7,296 bases of DNA from an uncultured Caryophanales bacterium. Lineage in GTDB: Bacteria > Bacillota_I > Bacilli_A > RF39 > UBA660. Positions 1 to 7,296 of the stretch are shown here, in pieces. The notes under the pieces are model-generated. The model saw nothing but the letters and a program-made list of their open reading frames with translations. It was not told the DNA's origin and searched no databases. The stretch is from assembly GCA_937897245.1 (NCBI GenBank), contig CALCBO010000007.1, positions 1-7,296 on the forward strand, read 5' to 3'. Position 1 is the stretch's first letter. Each line of letters starts with the position of its first letter. The translations under genes and the position numbers were made by a program.

Positions 1-1117
<1,117 letters not shown>

Positions 1118-1140
<23 letters not shown>

Positions 1141-1492
1141 TAGGCATTCTATGAATTTCATCAATAAATAAGACATCACCAGGTTCAAGAGATGAAAGGA
1201 TAGCTGCTAAATCTCCACTTTTTTCAATACTAGGGCCACTAGCTGTTTTTATATTAGTACCTAACTCATGAGCTATGATAAAAGCTAAGGTAGTCTTTCC
1301 TAAACCAGGTGGACCATATAATAAAACATGATCTAGAGCTTCATTACGCATTTTAGCAGCTTGAACAAATACTTTTATATTTTCTTTAACATCATCTTGT
1401 CCAACATATTCTTCAATAGTTTCTGGACGAATAGTATTATCTATTGTATTATCATCAAATAAATCATAGTTTTTTACAATACTCTCTTCCAT
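1118..1492 (-). CDS. ruvB: Holliday junction branch migration ATPase RuvB, N-terminal fragment
   Basis: RuvB is the hexameric AAA+ motor that drives Holliday junction branch migration with RuvA. Only 124 codons are present against about 330-345 in the family. The N-terminal linker has [18 protein letters not shown] (22-39). Walker A is GPPGLGKT (60-67), sensor-type [15 protein letters not shown] follows at 85-99, and Walker B is LFIDE (108-112) within [16 protein letters not shown]. The open frame then stops at TGA 1118-1120, so the arginine finger, sensor 2 and the C-terminal winged-helix DNA-binding domain are missing. The start ATG at 1490-1492 is preceded by AAGGGGG, which overlaps the ruvA stop (1501-1508), leaving a 13-base gap and implying translational coupling. 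The truncation coincides with the joint at 1120..1141, so the intact gene probably continues in the true genome. As drawn here the product would be inactive. Confidence 0.95.
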
Positions 1493-1505
1493 TTAATATA
1501 CCCCC

Positions 1506-2069
1506 TTACTTTAATAATAATTTTAAGGCATCTTTTACTTGATCTTCAATACTTAAACTAGTATCAACTCTAGCTAATACTGGTTTTAATTCTTTATCTT
1601 TATAACCTAGGCCAAGTAATACTTCACGTAATTCATTTTCAGTTTCTACTTGATCATCACTAATTCCAACACCAATAAATTCTAATTTTCCTTTTAAATC
1701 TAGGATAATTTGTTTAGCTAATTTATCTCCTATTTTAGGAAATTTCTTTAGATATAAGACATTTTCTCTTTCAATAGCATCCATTATACCATCAATTGAA
1801 CCAACAGCTAGTATTGGCATAGCCATCTTACATCCTAGTCCTTTAACACTAATTAGTTTTAAGAATAATTCTTTTTCTTCAGTAGTTTTAAAACCATATA
1901 ATAAATGAGCATCTTCTTGTATTTGTTGATAGACAAATACTTTATATTCTTCTCCTATTTCAAATGAGTATGGATTAGATACAGTAATTAAATAACCTAT
2001 TCCATTATTATCTAAAACAATAGAATTATTCTTAATAGCAGTAACAATACCTTTTATATAATCATACAT
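1506..2069 (-). CDS. ruvA: Holliday junction branch migration complex subunit RuvA
   Basis: A complete RuvA of 187 residues (family about 190-205), the tetrameric protein that binds four-way junctions and recruits RuvB. Domain I is the OB fold at residues 1-62, starting MYDYIKG and ending with the conserved EDAHLLYGF. Domain II has two helix-hairpin-helix motifs, around VKGLGCKMAMPIL (75-87) and FPKIGDKLAKQIILDLKGKL (110-129). The acidic linker (138-146) leads to the small domain III (about 147-187) that contacts RuvB. I chose the ATG at 2067-2069, because MYDYIKG is the canonical N-terminus and a GGAG site sits 8 bases upstream (2078-2081). The longer frame back to 2117 would add a hydrophobic tail and run through the -10 box. 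The first hairpin has a cysteine (GLGCKMA) where proline is usual. ruvB follows after 13 bases, giving the classic ruvAB operon. Confidence 0.97.
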   Translation of the reverse strand: MYDYIKGIVTAIKNNSIVLDNNGIGYLITVSNPYSFEIGEEYKVFVYQQIQEDAHLLYGFKTTEEKELFLKLISVKGLGCKMAMPILAVGSIDGIMDAIERENVLYLKKFPKIGDKLAKQIILDLKGKLEFIGVGISDDQVETENELREVLLGLGYKDKELKPVLARVDTSLSIEDQVKDALKLLLK

Positions 2070-2088
2070 CTTATCAACTCCAATAATT

Positions 2089-2117
2089 ATTATAAAACAA
2101 AAAGAAATAATTAGCAA
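2089..2117 (-). promoter_or_regulatory. Sigma-A type promoter of ruvAB
   Basis: On the minus strand TTGCTA (2112-2117) and TATAAT (2089-2094) are separated by exactly 17 bases. Transcription would begin near 2082, leaving a leader of only about 13 bases whose 5' end is nearly the GGAG ribosome site. It lies just downstream of the terminator of the preceding gene, so ruvAB looks like an independent unit. No LexA/DinR-type operator was evident around it. Confidence 0.75.
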
Positions 2118-2140
2118 ATATTTTATTGAACAAATTTTCG

Positions 2141-2173
2141 AAAAAGCAAAAAGTCATAGAAATCTATGACTTT
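2141..2173 (-). terminator. Rho-independent terminator of the repeat surface protein gene
   Basis: An 11-base perfect inverted repeat (2150-2160 with 2163-2173), with a loop of 2 bases or a few more, is followed on the minus strand by TTTTTGCTTTTT. The stop codon of the surface protein gene (2172-2174) lies partly inside the stem. The stem is AT-rich (AAAGTCATAGA), but the U-run and position fit an intrinsic terminator. It would separate this gene from ruvAB. Confidence 0.85.
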
Positions 2174-5100
2174 AAGAAGCTACAGTAAAATATTTACCAC
2201 TTCTAGGTTCTGCATAAGTTGAAGAATCTTTTCCATACATTCTACTATTAGTATTTTCTATACCATTACTATTAGTCTTAGGGATTTTTACAGTCCAATA
2301 ATAAGCACCACTGGCATTTTTAAACATATCTCTCATATTAGTTACCTTAGAAGTATTCCAACCACTTAAATCTAAATTAAATGAATTACAATTTAGTGCA
2401 GCATTATAAAACATTTGGCTCATATTGGTTACATTTGAGGTATCCCAATTACTTATATTTCCTATAGTCCATACTCTAGAACCTTGAGCTGTATATGCAA
2501 ACATATCATTCATGTACACAACATTAGAAACATTCCAATTTCCTATATCTCCTATGCTCCATGTAGATGCATTCATGGCTATATCCTCAAACATACAACT
2601 CATATTTGTCACTTTTGAAGTATTCCAATTACTTAAATCTCCAACTATCCAGCTACGTGCAAGAACTCCAGCAAAATCAAACATAGAACTCATATTTGTA
2701 ACATTTGAGACATTCCAATTTCCTACATTTCCTATACTCCAGGTTCTAGCATTATATCCTGAACGCTTAAACATAAAACTCATATTTTTTACTTTTGATG
2801 TATTCCAATTACTTAAATCTAAAGTAAATGCTGTGGCATCATATCCTGCAGAATCAAACATAGAACTCATATTTGTAACGTTTGATGTGTTCCAATTGCT
2901 TATGTCTAAAGAAAAAGTTGTGGCATTATTTCCGGCATTTGCAAACATCGAAAACATAGATGTAACATTTGAGGTATCCCATTCATTTAAATCTATGGTA
3001 AATGTTGTGGCATTATTTCCGGCATAATAAAACATAGAATTCATATCTGTTACTTTTCCAGTATCCCATTCACTTATATCTCCTATTGACCATGTTGTAG
3101 CACTATATCCCGCACTTGAGAACATATCTCTCATATTAGTTACGTTAGAAGTATTCCAATTACTTAAATCAATATCAAATGTTGTGGCTTTATATCCTGC
3201 ATAATAAAACATATTATTCATATCAGTTACTTCTCCAGTATCCCAATTTCCTATATCTCCTATATCAAATGTTGTGGCATTATTTCCGGCATAATAAAAC
3301 ATTTTGCTCATATCTGTTACTTTTGAAGTATCCCAATCACTTATATCTCCAATATTCCATGTTGTGGCTTTATATCCTGTACTTGAGAACATATAACTCA
3401 TATTGGTTACGTTAGAAGTATTCCAGTTTCCTATATCTCCTATATCAAATGTTGTAGCATTTCTTCCTGTAACAGCAAACATACAACTCATATCAATTAC
3501 AAATTCAGTATTAATATAATCAATATTTCCAGTAAAAGTATCAGCATTATATCCCACATTATAGAACCAATAAGATGTATATTTTGGTACTACTAATCCT
3601 GATATTACTACATTTGAAACATAATTTGAATCATCAATCCATGGTACAAACTTTTCTTCATAAAATCTTTTGTTTCCATCAAAACTACCACTTAGATTTC
3701 CCTCAACTTCATAACTTGATATTACTAAAGTTTCATTAGTATCATCAGAATCATTGTCTTGAAGTGCCCAATAGATTGTAGGTGTAACTTTTATATCTGA
3801 CCATTCTGCATATAAAGATGTATTGGATGTTATAATTATATTTTGATTTGCATAGTAAGATAAACCAGTATAATCTGATGATGTATTCCATCTATCTATC
3901 ATTTTATCTTCTAAAGTATACATATAAAATACCTCATTAGGGATAGTAGTAGGAAGTCCTGATATAACATTAATTGAATAATTATCACCTACTGCTTCAT
4001 TATTATTTTTATCAAAAGTTAAAGTATGAATCTTTACCCACTCTGCATATAAAGTAGTATCTTCAATTATAGTTATATTATCACCATCTAGATAACTTTT
4101 TCCTGTTCCATCTGCTTTAGTATTCCATCCTACAAAAGAATATCCTTCACGAGAATAGGCATTTTCTGTTAGAGTTGTAGCTGTTCCTTCTAAAATATTT
4201 TGAGTATTCATAGTTCCTGTTGCATCTTCACTATTTTTATCAAAAGTAACATCATAAGTATCATGAGGATCTACCCACCTAGCATATAAAGTCATATCAG
4301 ATTGTACTATATGATTTTCTCCTACTATTTCACCTGTATCTAATCCAGTATACCAACCTGCAAAATTTTCATTTTCTTTAGTAGGAATTGGTAATTCTCC
4401 TAATGGTTGTCCCTTTAATATTTCTTTAGTAGTATTTTCTAATACTCCACCATTAGTATTAAATGTTAATGTATGAATTTCTGCCCACTGTGCATATAAA
4501 GTTGTGTCTTTAGCTATTTTAATAATATCTTTATCTAAATAACTTCTACCACTACCATTACTCTCAGTATTCCACTTAATAAACTTATATCCTTCAAGTT
4601 GGTATTCATTTTCAGATAAAGAAACATCAGTATCTCCTTTTATAGTTTGATTATCCATAGTACCTGCTGCATTTTCATTATTTTTATTAAAAGTAATTGT
4701 ATATGAATCTTGACCAATTTCATTTCCAGAATTACATATATATGTATTTGGTATATTGTTATTTGCTATATCACTTTTTACACCAAATGAACAGTCATTT
4801 AATTTAGTCTCATTATTTTTAATATCTACTTTATTTAAATTATTATCTCTAAAAGCATTAGCACCTATTTCTCTAACAGTATCAGGAATTCTTACTTTAG
4901 TTATATTATTGTTTCTAAAGGTATTATCACCTATATATTCAATAGTATCAGGAAATTCTATACTAGTTATTCCTTTATTTTTAAAGACATCATTACTTAT
5001 TCCAACTACTTTAGCTCCATCTATTGACTCTGGTATTACTACGTCAGTACCATAACTCTCATCGTATTTAGTTATTATAATACTAGGTTTAACATATTCA

Positions 5101-6146
5101 TAATCAATATCTACATTAGATACAATTCCTTTATTTATATACCATGTAACATCTTGATTAGTTAAATAATCCTTTATATCTTCTCCCCGAGAATTTTTTT
5201 CACCATTACACAAAGATTCTACATCACTCCAACCATTTTCAGTTAATACATCTATACATGTATCTTTATTTATTTCATAAGAATTAATAGTTTTCGATTC
5301 ATATAATGTAATAATGTCATTTTTTATTAGTTCTTTCGTGCCAGTTCCATAATAGATTTCACTATAAATTGATTTAGAATTTGAAGTCCAATTATTTGTA
5401 CAATATAATTCCAAATCTTCACTATCAAATTCATTTTGATATGTCTCTATACATTTATCATAATTTACTATATAGTGATAAGAACCATTATATAGAGCAT
5501 CGCCTAATTTATTATAATTAATTACAGTTTGAAATTCTGGGTTTTCTTCTCTGTCTTTTGCATTATCATCAGTTTGGCTATAATCTCCAGTAATATTAAA
5601 AGATATTTCTTGGAGTGTATCTGGTAAATCTTCAGGATTAATATCTTTAATAAATTCTACTCTTACTTTATATGTTTCAGTATCTCCACTCTTTAATTCG
5701 TGATATTTAGCTATATTAGTATCATCTAAATAGCTAATTCTATATTTTAAGTAATTAGGTAGATTAGTACTCGTGGCTTCTTGCCAATCAGAATCTCCTA
5801 TTTTAAAGTTTGAAGTAACTAGATTAACCATTCCATCTACTGTTCCTTCATTTACGACATCTACAGTAAATTCATAATAATCTCCAGGTAGTTTTAACGA
5901 TACATTAAAGGCTACTTTAGTATTATCATTTGGATCAATTGTTGCTGCACTTTGAGTATTATCATTACTATCTATTTCTACACTGCCTTCACTTACATTT
6001 ATATTAGCAAAATGAATATCCCATTTTGAATTAGCAAGTAATGATGATCCATTTATATGAATATTATTAGAAAGAATAGCATATCCTAAACTTATAGTTA
6101 ATAATAAAATGATTAATAATAATTTTCTATTTACTTTATACTTCAT
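2172..6146 (-). CDS. Large mosaic cell-surface protein: SipW/TasA-like N-terminus, BspA LRR, InlB B-repeats, DUF285-like repeats
   Basis: A complete 1324-residue secreted or membrane-tethered protein, probably an adhesin. Residues 1-23 are a signal or anchor: basic KYKVNRK, a hydrophobic stretch, then GYA, a possible signal peptidase site. Residues about 24-190 resemble modules found after SipW/TasA-type signals (WDIHFANI, GDYYEFTVDVVNEGTVDGMV). A linker (200-350) holds two CX15-16C motifs (C232/C249, C297/C313). BspA-type leucine-rich repeats occupy about 352-450. Four Listeria-Bacteroides repeats end in LYAQW, LYARW, LYAEW and LYAEW (481-782). Thirteen DUF285-like units follow (897-1281), then a cap ending GKYFTVAS. 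There is no LPXTG motif or C-terminal membrane helix, so attachment must be by the N-terminal helix, non-covalent, or absent. The start ATG at 6144-6146 has AGGTG (6154-6158) 7 bases upstream. It stands alone between the kinase-like gene and ruvAB. Adhesin function is inferred from relatives (BspA, internalins), not shown. Confidence 0.9.
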   Translation of the reverse strand: MKYKVNRKLLLIILLLTISLGYAILSNNIHINGSSLLANSKWDIHFANINVSEGSVEIDSNDNTQSAATIDPNDNTKVAFNVSLKLPGDYYEFTVDVVNEGTVDGMVNLVTSNFKIGDSDWQEATSTNLPNYLKYRISYLDDTNIAKYHELKSGDTETYKVRVEFIKDINPEDLPDTLQEISFNITGDYSQTDDNAKDREENPEFQTVINYNKLGDALYNGSYHYIVNYDKCIETYQNEFDSEDLELYCTNNWTSNSKSIYSEIYYGTGTKELIKNDIITLYESKTINSYEINKDTCIDVLTENGWSDVESLCNGEKNSRGEDIKDYLTNQDVTWYINKGIVSNVDIDYEYVKPSIIITKYDESYGTDVVIPESIDGAKVVGISNDVFKNKGITSIEFPDTIEYIGDNTFRNNNITKVRIPDTVREIGANAFRDNNLNKVDIKNNETKLNDCSFGVKSDIANNNIPNTYICNSGNEIGQDSYTITFNKNNENAAGTMDNQTIKGDTDVSLSENEYQLEGYKFIKWNTESNGSGRSYLDKDIIKIAKDTTLYAQWAEIHTLTFNTNGGVLENTTKEILKGQPLGELPIPTKENENFAGWYTGLDTGEIVGENHIVQSDMTLYARWVDPHDTYDVTFDKNSEDATGTMNTQNILEGTATTLTENAYSREGYSFVGWNTKADGTGKSYLDGDNITIIEDTTLYAEWVKIHTLTFDKNNNEAVGDNYSINVISGLPTTIPNEVFYMYTLEDKMIDRWNTSSDYTGLSYYANQNIIITSNTSLYAEWSDIKVTPTIYWALQDNDSDDTNETLVISSYEVEGNLSGSFDGNKRFYEEKFVPWIDDSNYVSNVVISGLVVPKYTSYWFYNVGYNADTFTGNIDYINTEFVIDMSCMFAVTGRNATTFDIGDIGNWNTSNVTNMSYMFSSTGYKATTWNIGDISDWDTSKVTDMSKMFYYAGNNATTFDIGDIGNWDTGEVTDMNNMFYYAGYKATTFDIDLSNWNTSNVTNMRDMFSSAGYSATTWSIGDISEWDTGKVTDMNSMFYYAGNNATTFTIDLNEWDTSNVTSMFSMFANAGNNATTFSLDISNWNTSNVTNMSSMFDSAGYDATAFTLDLSNWNTSKVKNMSFMFKRSGYNARTWSIGNVGNWNVSNVTNMSSMFDFAGVLARSWIVGDLSNWNTSKVTNMSCMFEDIAMNASTWSIGDIGNWNVSNVVYMNDMFAYTAQGSRVWTIGNISNWDTSNVTNMSQMFYNAALNCNSFNLDLSGWNTSKVTNMRDMFKNASGAYYWTVKIPKTNSNGIENTNSRMYGKDSSTYAEPRSGKYFTVAS
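2304..3458 (-). repeat. Thirteen tandem DUF285-like units of 29 or 30 residues
   Basis: Residues 897-1281 divide without gaps into 13 units. Typical unit parts are ATTFDIGDIGNWNTSNV, TNMSYMF and a tail such as SSAGYN. Eight units are 30 residues (core xIGDIGNW-like) and five are 29 (core xxDLSNW-like: units 4, 6, 7, 8 and 13). W, N-V-T-x-M and MF are nearly invariant. The pattern matches the BspA-lipoprotein/DUF285 family, whose standard unit is about 25-26 residues (NW-DTSNVTDMSYMF-x-C-SSLTSLDLS); the extra residues fall between MF and the next tryptophan. The flanking units are degenerate: one upstream (about 855-896) and an end cap (1282-1324). Late units 10-13 lose the AGYN consensus, whereas units 1-8 are homogeneous. 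Confidence 0.9.
3000..3302 (-). repeat. Identical 36-base direct repeat inside the DUF285-like array
   Basis: Bases 3000-3035 and 3267-3302 are identical over 36 bases, both encoding a unit boundary (MFYYAGNNATTF). The first 22 bases of the core recur at 2917-2938. Units elsewhere are similar but not identical at DNA level, so these blocks point to recent duplication or gene conversion between units. Confidence 0.85.
3801..4706 (-). repeat. Four Listeria-Bacteroides (InlB B-type) repeats
   Basis: Residues 481-554, 557-624, 630-703 and 706-782 each begin with a strand such as YTITFNKN or HTLTFDKN, carry a central GYxFxxWNT or FAGWYT, and end in TLYA(Q/R/E)W or SLYAEW. This is the Flg_new/Listeria-Bacteroides beta-grasp-like repeat of Gram-positive surface proteins. 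Units 1 and 3 are closest to each other (N-x-x-x-A-x-GTM, SYLD), and unit 2 is a shorter FNTNGG type. Unit 4 is the most divergent. They probably act as a stalk that presents the C-terminal repeats. Confidence 0.9.
4761..5093 (-). repeat. BspA-type leucine-rich repeats (LRR_5/TpLRR)
   Basis: Residues about 352-462 hold an LRR_5 block with units of about 22 residues: VFKNKGITSIEFPDTIEYIG, then TFRNNNITKVRIPDTVREIG, then AFRDNNLNKVDI. The IP/FPDT-x-x-x-IG-x-x-F pattern is diagnostic of Treponema/BspA-like LRRs. The block is short and is followed by C452 and C471, which may close it with a disulfide. Confidence 0.85.
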
Positions 6147-6174
6147 ACTCTAACACCTACTTTAAATTTATTTT

Positions 6175-6203
6175 ATAATAATTTATAAATTATTTAAAGT
6201 AAA
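6175..6203 (-). promoter_or_regulatory. Possible promoter of the surface protein gene
   Basis: The minus strand has TTTACT (6198-6203), a 17-base spacer and TATTAT (6175-6180), about 29 bases ahead of the ATG at 6146. An 18-base perfect palindrome (6177-6194) spans the -10 box and most of the spacer. The intergenic region 6147-6261 is almost pure A+T, so such matches arise easily by chance. No terminator is visible after the kinase-like gene, so read-through from it could also transcribe this gene. Confidence 0.4.
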
Positions 6204-6261
6204 TATTAGGTTTATTTATTATATTTAACATAAATAGACATCTTATTATAATATCACTTTA

Positions 6262-7179
6262 TTATTGTTTTAGTGTCTTTTGAAAAACTTTAAATTTAGC
6301 TTCTTCAGATATATCATCTGGTATAGCATCTAATAAACCTCTGGGATTTAAGTTTTCTTTAGGAATATAGATTCTTTCAAATACACTTAATAATTCTTCA
6401 GATACTCCTAATTCTCTTAAATAAAATAAATATTCATAGTAAGTTCCTATATCTTGTTTAAACATTGCTTCATCTGCTAGAGCATCTAAAACAATCATAC
6501 AGAAACAATATAAATCACTATCTAAAGTAGGTACTATTACTCCTCTATCAGTAGTAGGATATTTTTCTGGTAAAGAAGAAATATATTGATTCTTTAATAA
6601 GTAATAAGCCATATGAGAAGGAGTAATATCTAGTCCATCTACAAAAGAACTATCTAAGTCAATTGCTTTTAAGTTACCATCTTTATCAATAATAAAATTA
6701 TATTCATTTAAATCGGCAAATAACATATTATGTTCATCTTCAGTATTATGTACTCTATCAATTAGACTTCCTAATTTTTCTAATAGTTGTTTTTTTTCAG
6801 CGAAATCTACATGGGTGTTATGAACAATACTACCAAAGTTAGAGTGATTTTCAATTAATGGCATAGCAAAGCCAGTTAAAGATGAATCAACATAAACAGC
6901 TGCATCAGGAATAATTAAATCATCTATTTCACTATAAGAAGATTCATTTAGGTATGATAATACTCTAGTTTTACGATCCATTACTTCAAAATCTTCTTGC
7001 ATATCCAAATATTTAAATAACATTCTTTTACCATCTGTAGTTTTATATTTTTTATTTAATATTAACATTAAAGCCTCAGTATTCATAATATCACGACTTA
7101 AAAAAAGAGTTTTTAAGGCTCTTACTTGATGCATACGAAGATTAATATGTCTTAATGATGAAGAATCTATTTTTTCCAT
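6262..7179 (-). CDS. Protein-kinase-fold protein of unknown target
   Basis: A 305-residue cytoplasmic protein with a kinase-like layout. A catalytic loop FADLNEYNFII (154-164) has D156 and N161 in the places of HxDxxxxN. It is followed by GNLKAIDLDSS (168-178), where D174 or D176 would replace the DFG aspartate. SDLYCFCMIVLDAL (221-234) resembles the helix F motif DxxxFG. K56 (FKYLD) could be the ATP-binding lysine and AMPLIEN (105-111) the hinge. The glycine-rich loop is not obvious, so activity is uncertain. I chose the ATG at 7177-7179, because GGAG lies 7 bases upstream (7187-7190) and a strong promoter at 7202-7230 excludes the longer frame starting at 7242. There is no membrane segment. 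It could be a divergent Ser/Thr, HipA-like or small-molecule kinase; I do not recognise the subfamily. The adjacent surface protein gene is on the same strand, 115 bases downstream. Confidence 0.7.
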   Translation of the reverse strand: MEKIDSSSLRHINLRMHQVRALKTLFLSRDIMNTEALMLILNKKYKTTDGKRMLFKYLDMQEDFEVMDRKTRVLSYLNESSYSEIDDLIIPDAAVYVDSSLTGFAMPLIENHSNFGSIVHNTHVDFAEKKQLLEKLGSLIDRVHNTEDEHNMLFADLNEYNFIIDKDGNLKAIDLDSSFVDGLDITPSHMAYYLLKNQYISSLPEKYPTTDRGVIVPTLDSDLYCFCMIVLDALADEAMFKQDIGTYYEYLFYLRELGVSEELLSVFERIYIPKENLNPRGLLDAIPDDISEEAKFKVFQKTLKQ

Positions 7180-7201
7180 GTAATCACTCCTTGAACCAAC
7201 T

Positions 7202-7230
7202 ATTATAATAGGAATAACTATATTTGACAA
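7202..7230 (-). promoter_or_regulatory. Strong sigma-A type promoter of the kinase-like gene
   Basis: The minus strand has TTGTCA (7225-7230), exactly 17 bases, then TATAAT (7202-7207). Transcription would start near 7195 and give a leader of about 16 bases that includes the GGAG ribosome site. This is the best consensus promoter in the window and fixes the start of the gene at 7179. Confidence 0.8.
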
Positions 7231-7256
7231 GAAAAAAGACATTTGAGTTTAGGTTT

Positions 7257-7287
7257 TTTCTAAAAAATTATTACATCTTTTTAGAAA
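7257..7287. repeat. Inverted repeat at the right edge
   Basis: TTTCTAAAAA (7257-7266) pairs perfectly with TTTTTAGAAA (7278-7287) around an 11-base loop. Neither strand has a proper T-run after the stem, and the stem is nearly all A+T. It may be a weak terminator for a gene lying to the right of the window, since it sits just upstream of the kinase promoter. The remaining bases 7231-7296 hold no gene. Confidence 0.4.
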
Positions 7288-7296
7288 TTCTCACTT

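Noticed and set aside
2070..2117. Upstream start for ruvA giving a hydrophobic N-terminal extension
   Set aside because: The extension runs through the promoter -10 box, and RuvA canonically begins at MYDYIKG, which has its own ribosome site.
2512..3027. Plus-strand open frame of 171 codons
   Set aside because: It is antisense to the DUF285-like array and repeats with the same period. It has no ribosome site or family similarity, so it is a shadow of the repeats.
3179..3415. Plus-strand open frame of 78 codons with repeated aromatic-rich sequence
   Set aside because: It is another antisense shadow of the repeat units.
2304..3458. CRISPR-like regular repeats
   Set aside because: The period of 87-90 bases is coding, in frame and varies codon by codon, with no constant repeat and unique spacer pattern.
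4381..4400. LPIPT sequence as a sortase signal
   Set aside because: It lies in the middle of the protein inside an InlB-type repeat, lacks the glycine of LPXTG and has no following membrane helix.
4756..5055. Plus-strand open frame resembling hydrophobic membrane helices
   Set aside because: It is antisense to the LRR block. The hydrophobic look comes from reverse-complemented AT-rich codons, and no start signal is present.
7180..7242. Upstream start of the kinase-like gene giving a membrane-like leader
   Set aside because: It lies upstream of and across the consensus promoter, whereas the ATG at 7179 has a well-placed GGAG.

Overview
The window reads as part of an AT-rich contig from an uncultured, gut-type low-GC Firmicutes/Mollicutes-like bacterium, joined at one end to DNA that probably belongs to a different organism. 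All real genes are on the minus strand. Tryptophan is encoded by TGG and the complete genes end in TAA, so the standard bacterial code applies rather than the Mycoplasma code.

Right part (about 1120 to 7296, very AT-rich). Read in transcription order from the right edge, it holds: a small protein-kinase-fold protein with its own good promoter; a 1324-residue secreted or anchored mosaic surface protein; a terminator; a clear promoter; then ruvA and the start of ruvB as a tight operon. The surface protein carries an N-terminal secretion signal and SipW/TasA-like module, a cysteine-hairpin linker, BspA-type leucine-rich repeats, four Listeria-Bacteroides (InlB B-type) repeats and thirteen DUF285-like repeats of 29 or 30 residues.

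Left part (1 to about 1140, less AT-rich, different codon flavour). It holds the C-terminal end of a DinG/Rad3-type DNA helicase and, 19 bases further on, the first 281 codons of a LacZ-type GH2 beta-galactosidase, which runs off the window.

The two parts meet inside 1120..1141. There ruvB stops abruptly after its Walker B region and a helicase C-terminus starts in another frame. The roughly 22 bases at the joint can be read plausibly as either gene, which is what a short-k-mer assembly chimera would look like. A true recombination is possible but would leave ruvB non-functional. The joint is the main caution for anyone using this window, and lacZ and the helicase should not be assigned to the ruvAB organism without checking.

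The most interesting biology is the large repeat protein. Its DUF285-like unit is longer than the usual 25-26 residues and comes in two lengths differing by one residue. It also has identical nucleotide blocks between units, which suggests ongoing recombination, and a duplicated CX15-16C motif. I found no CRISPR, tRNA, rRNA, insertion sequence or convincing new defence system.
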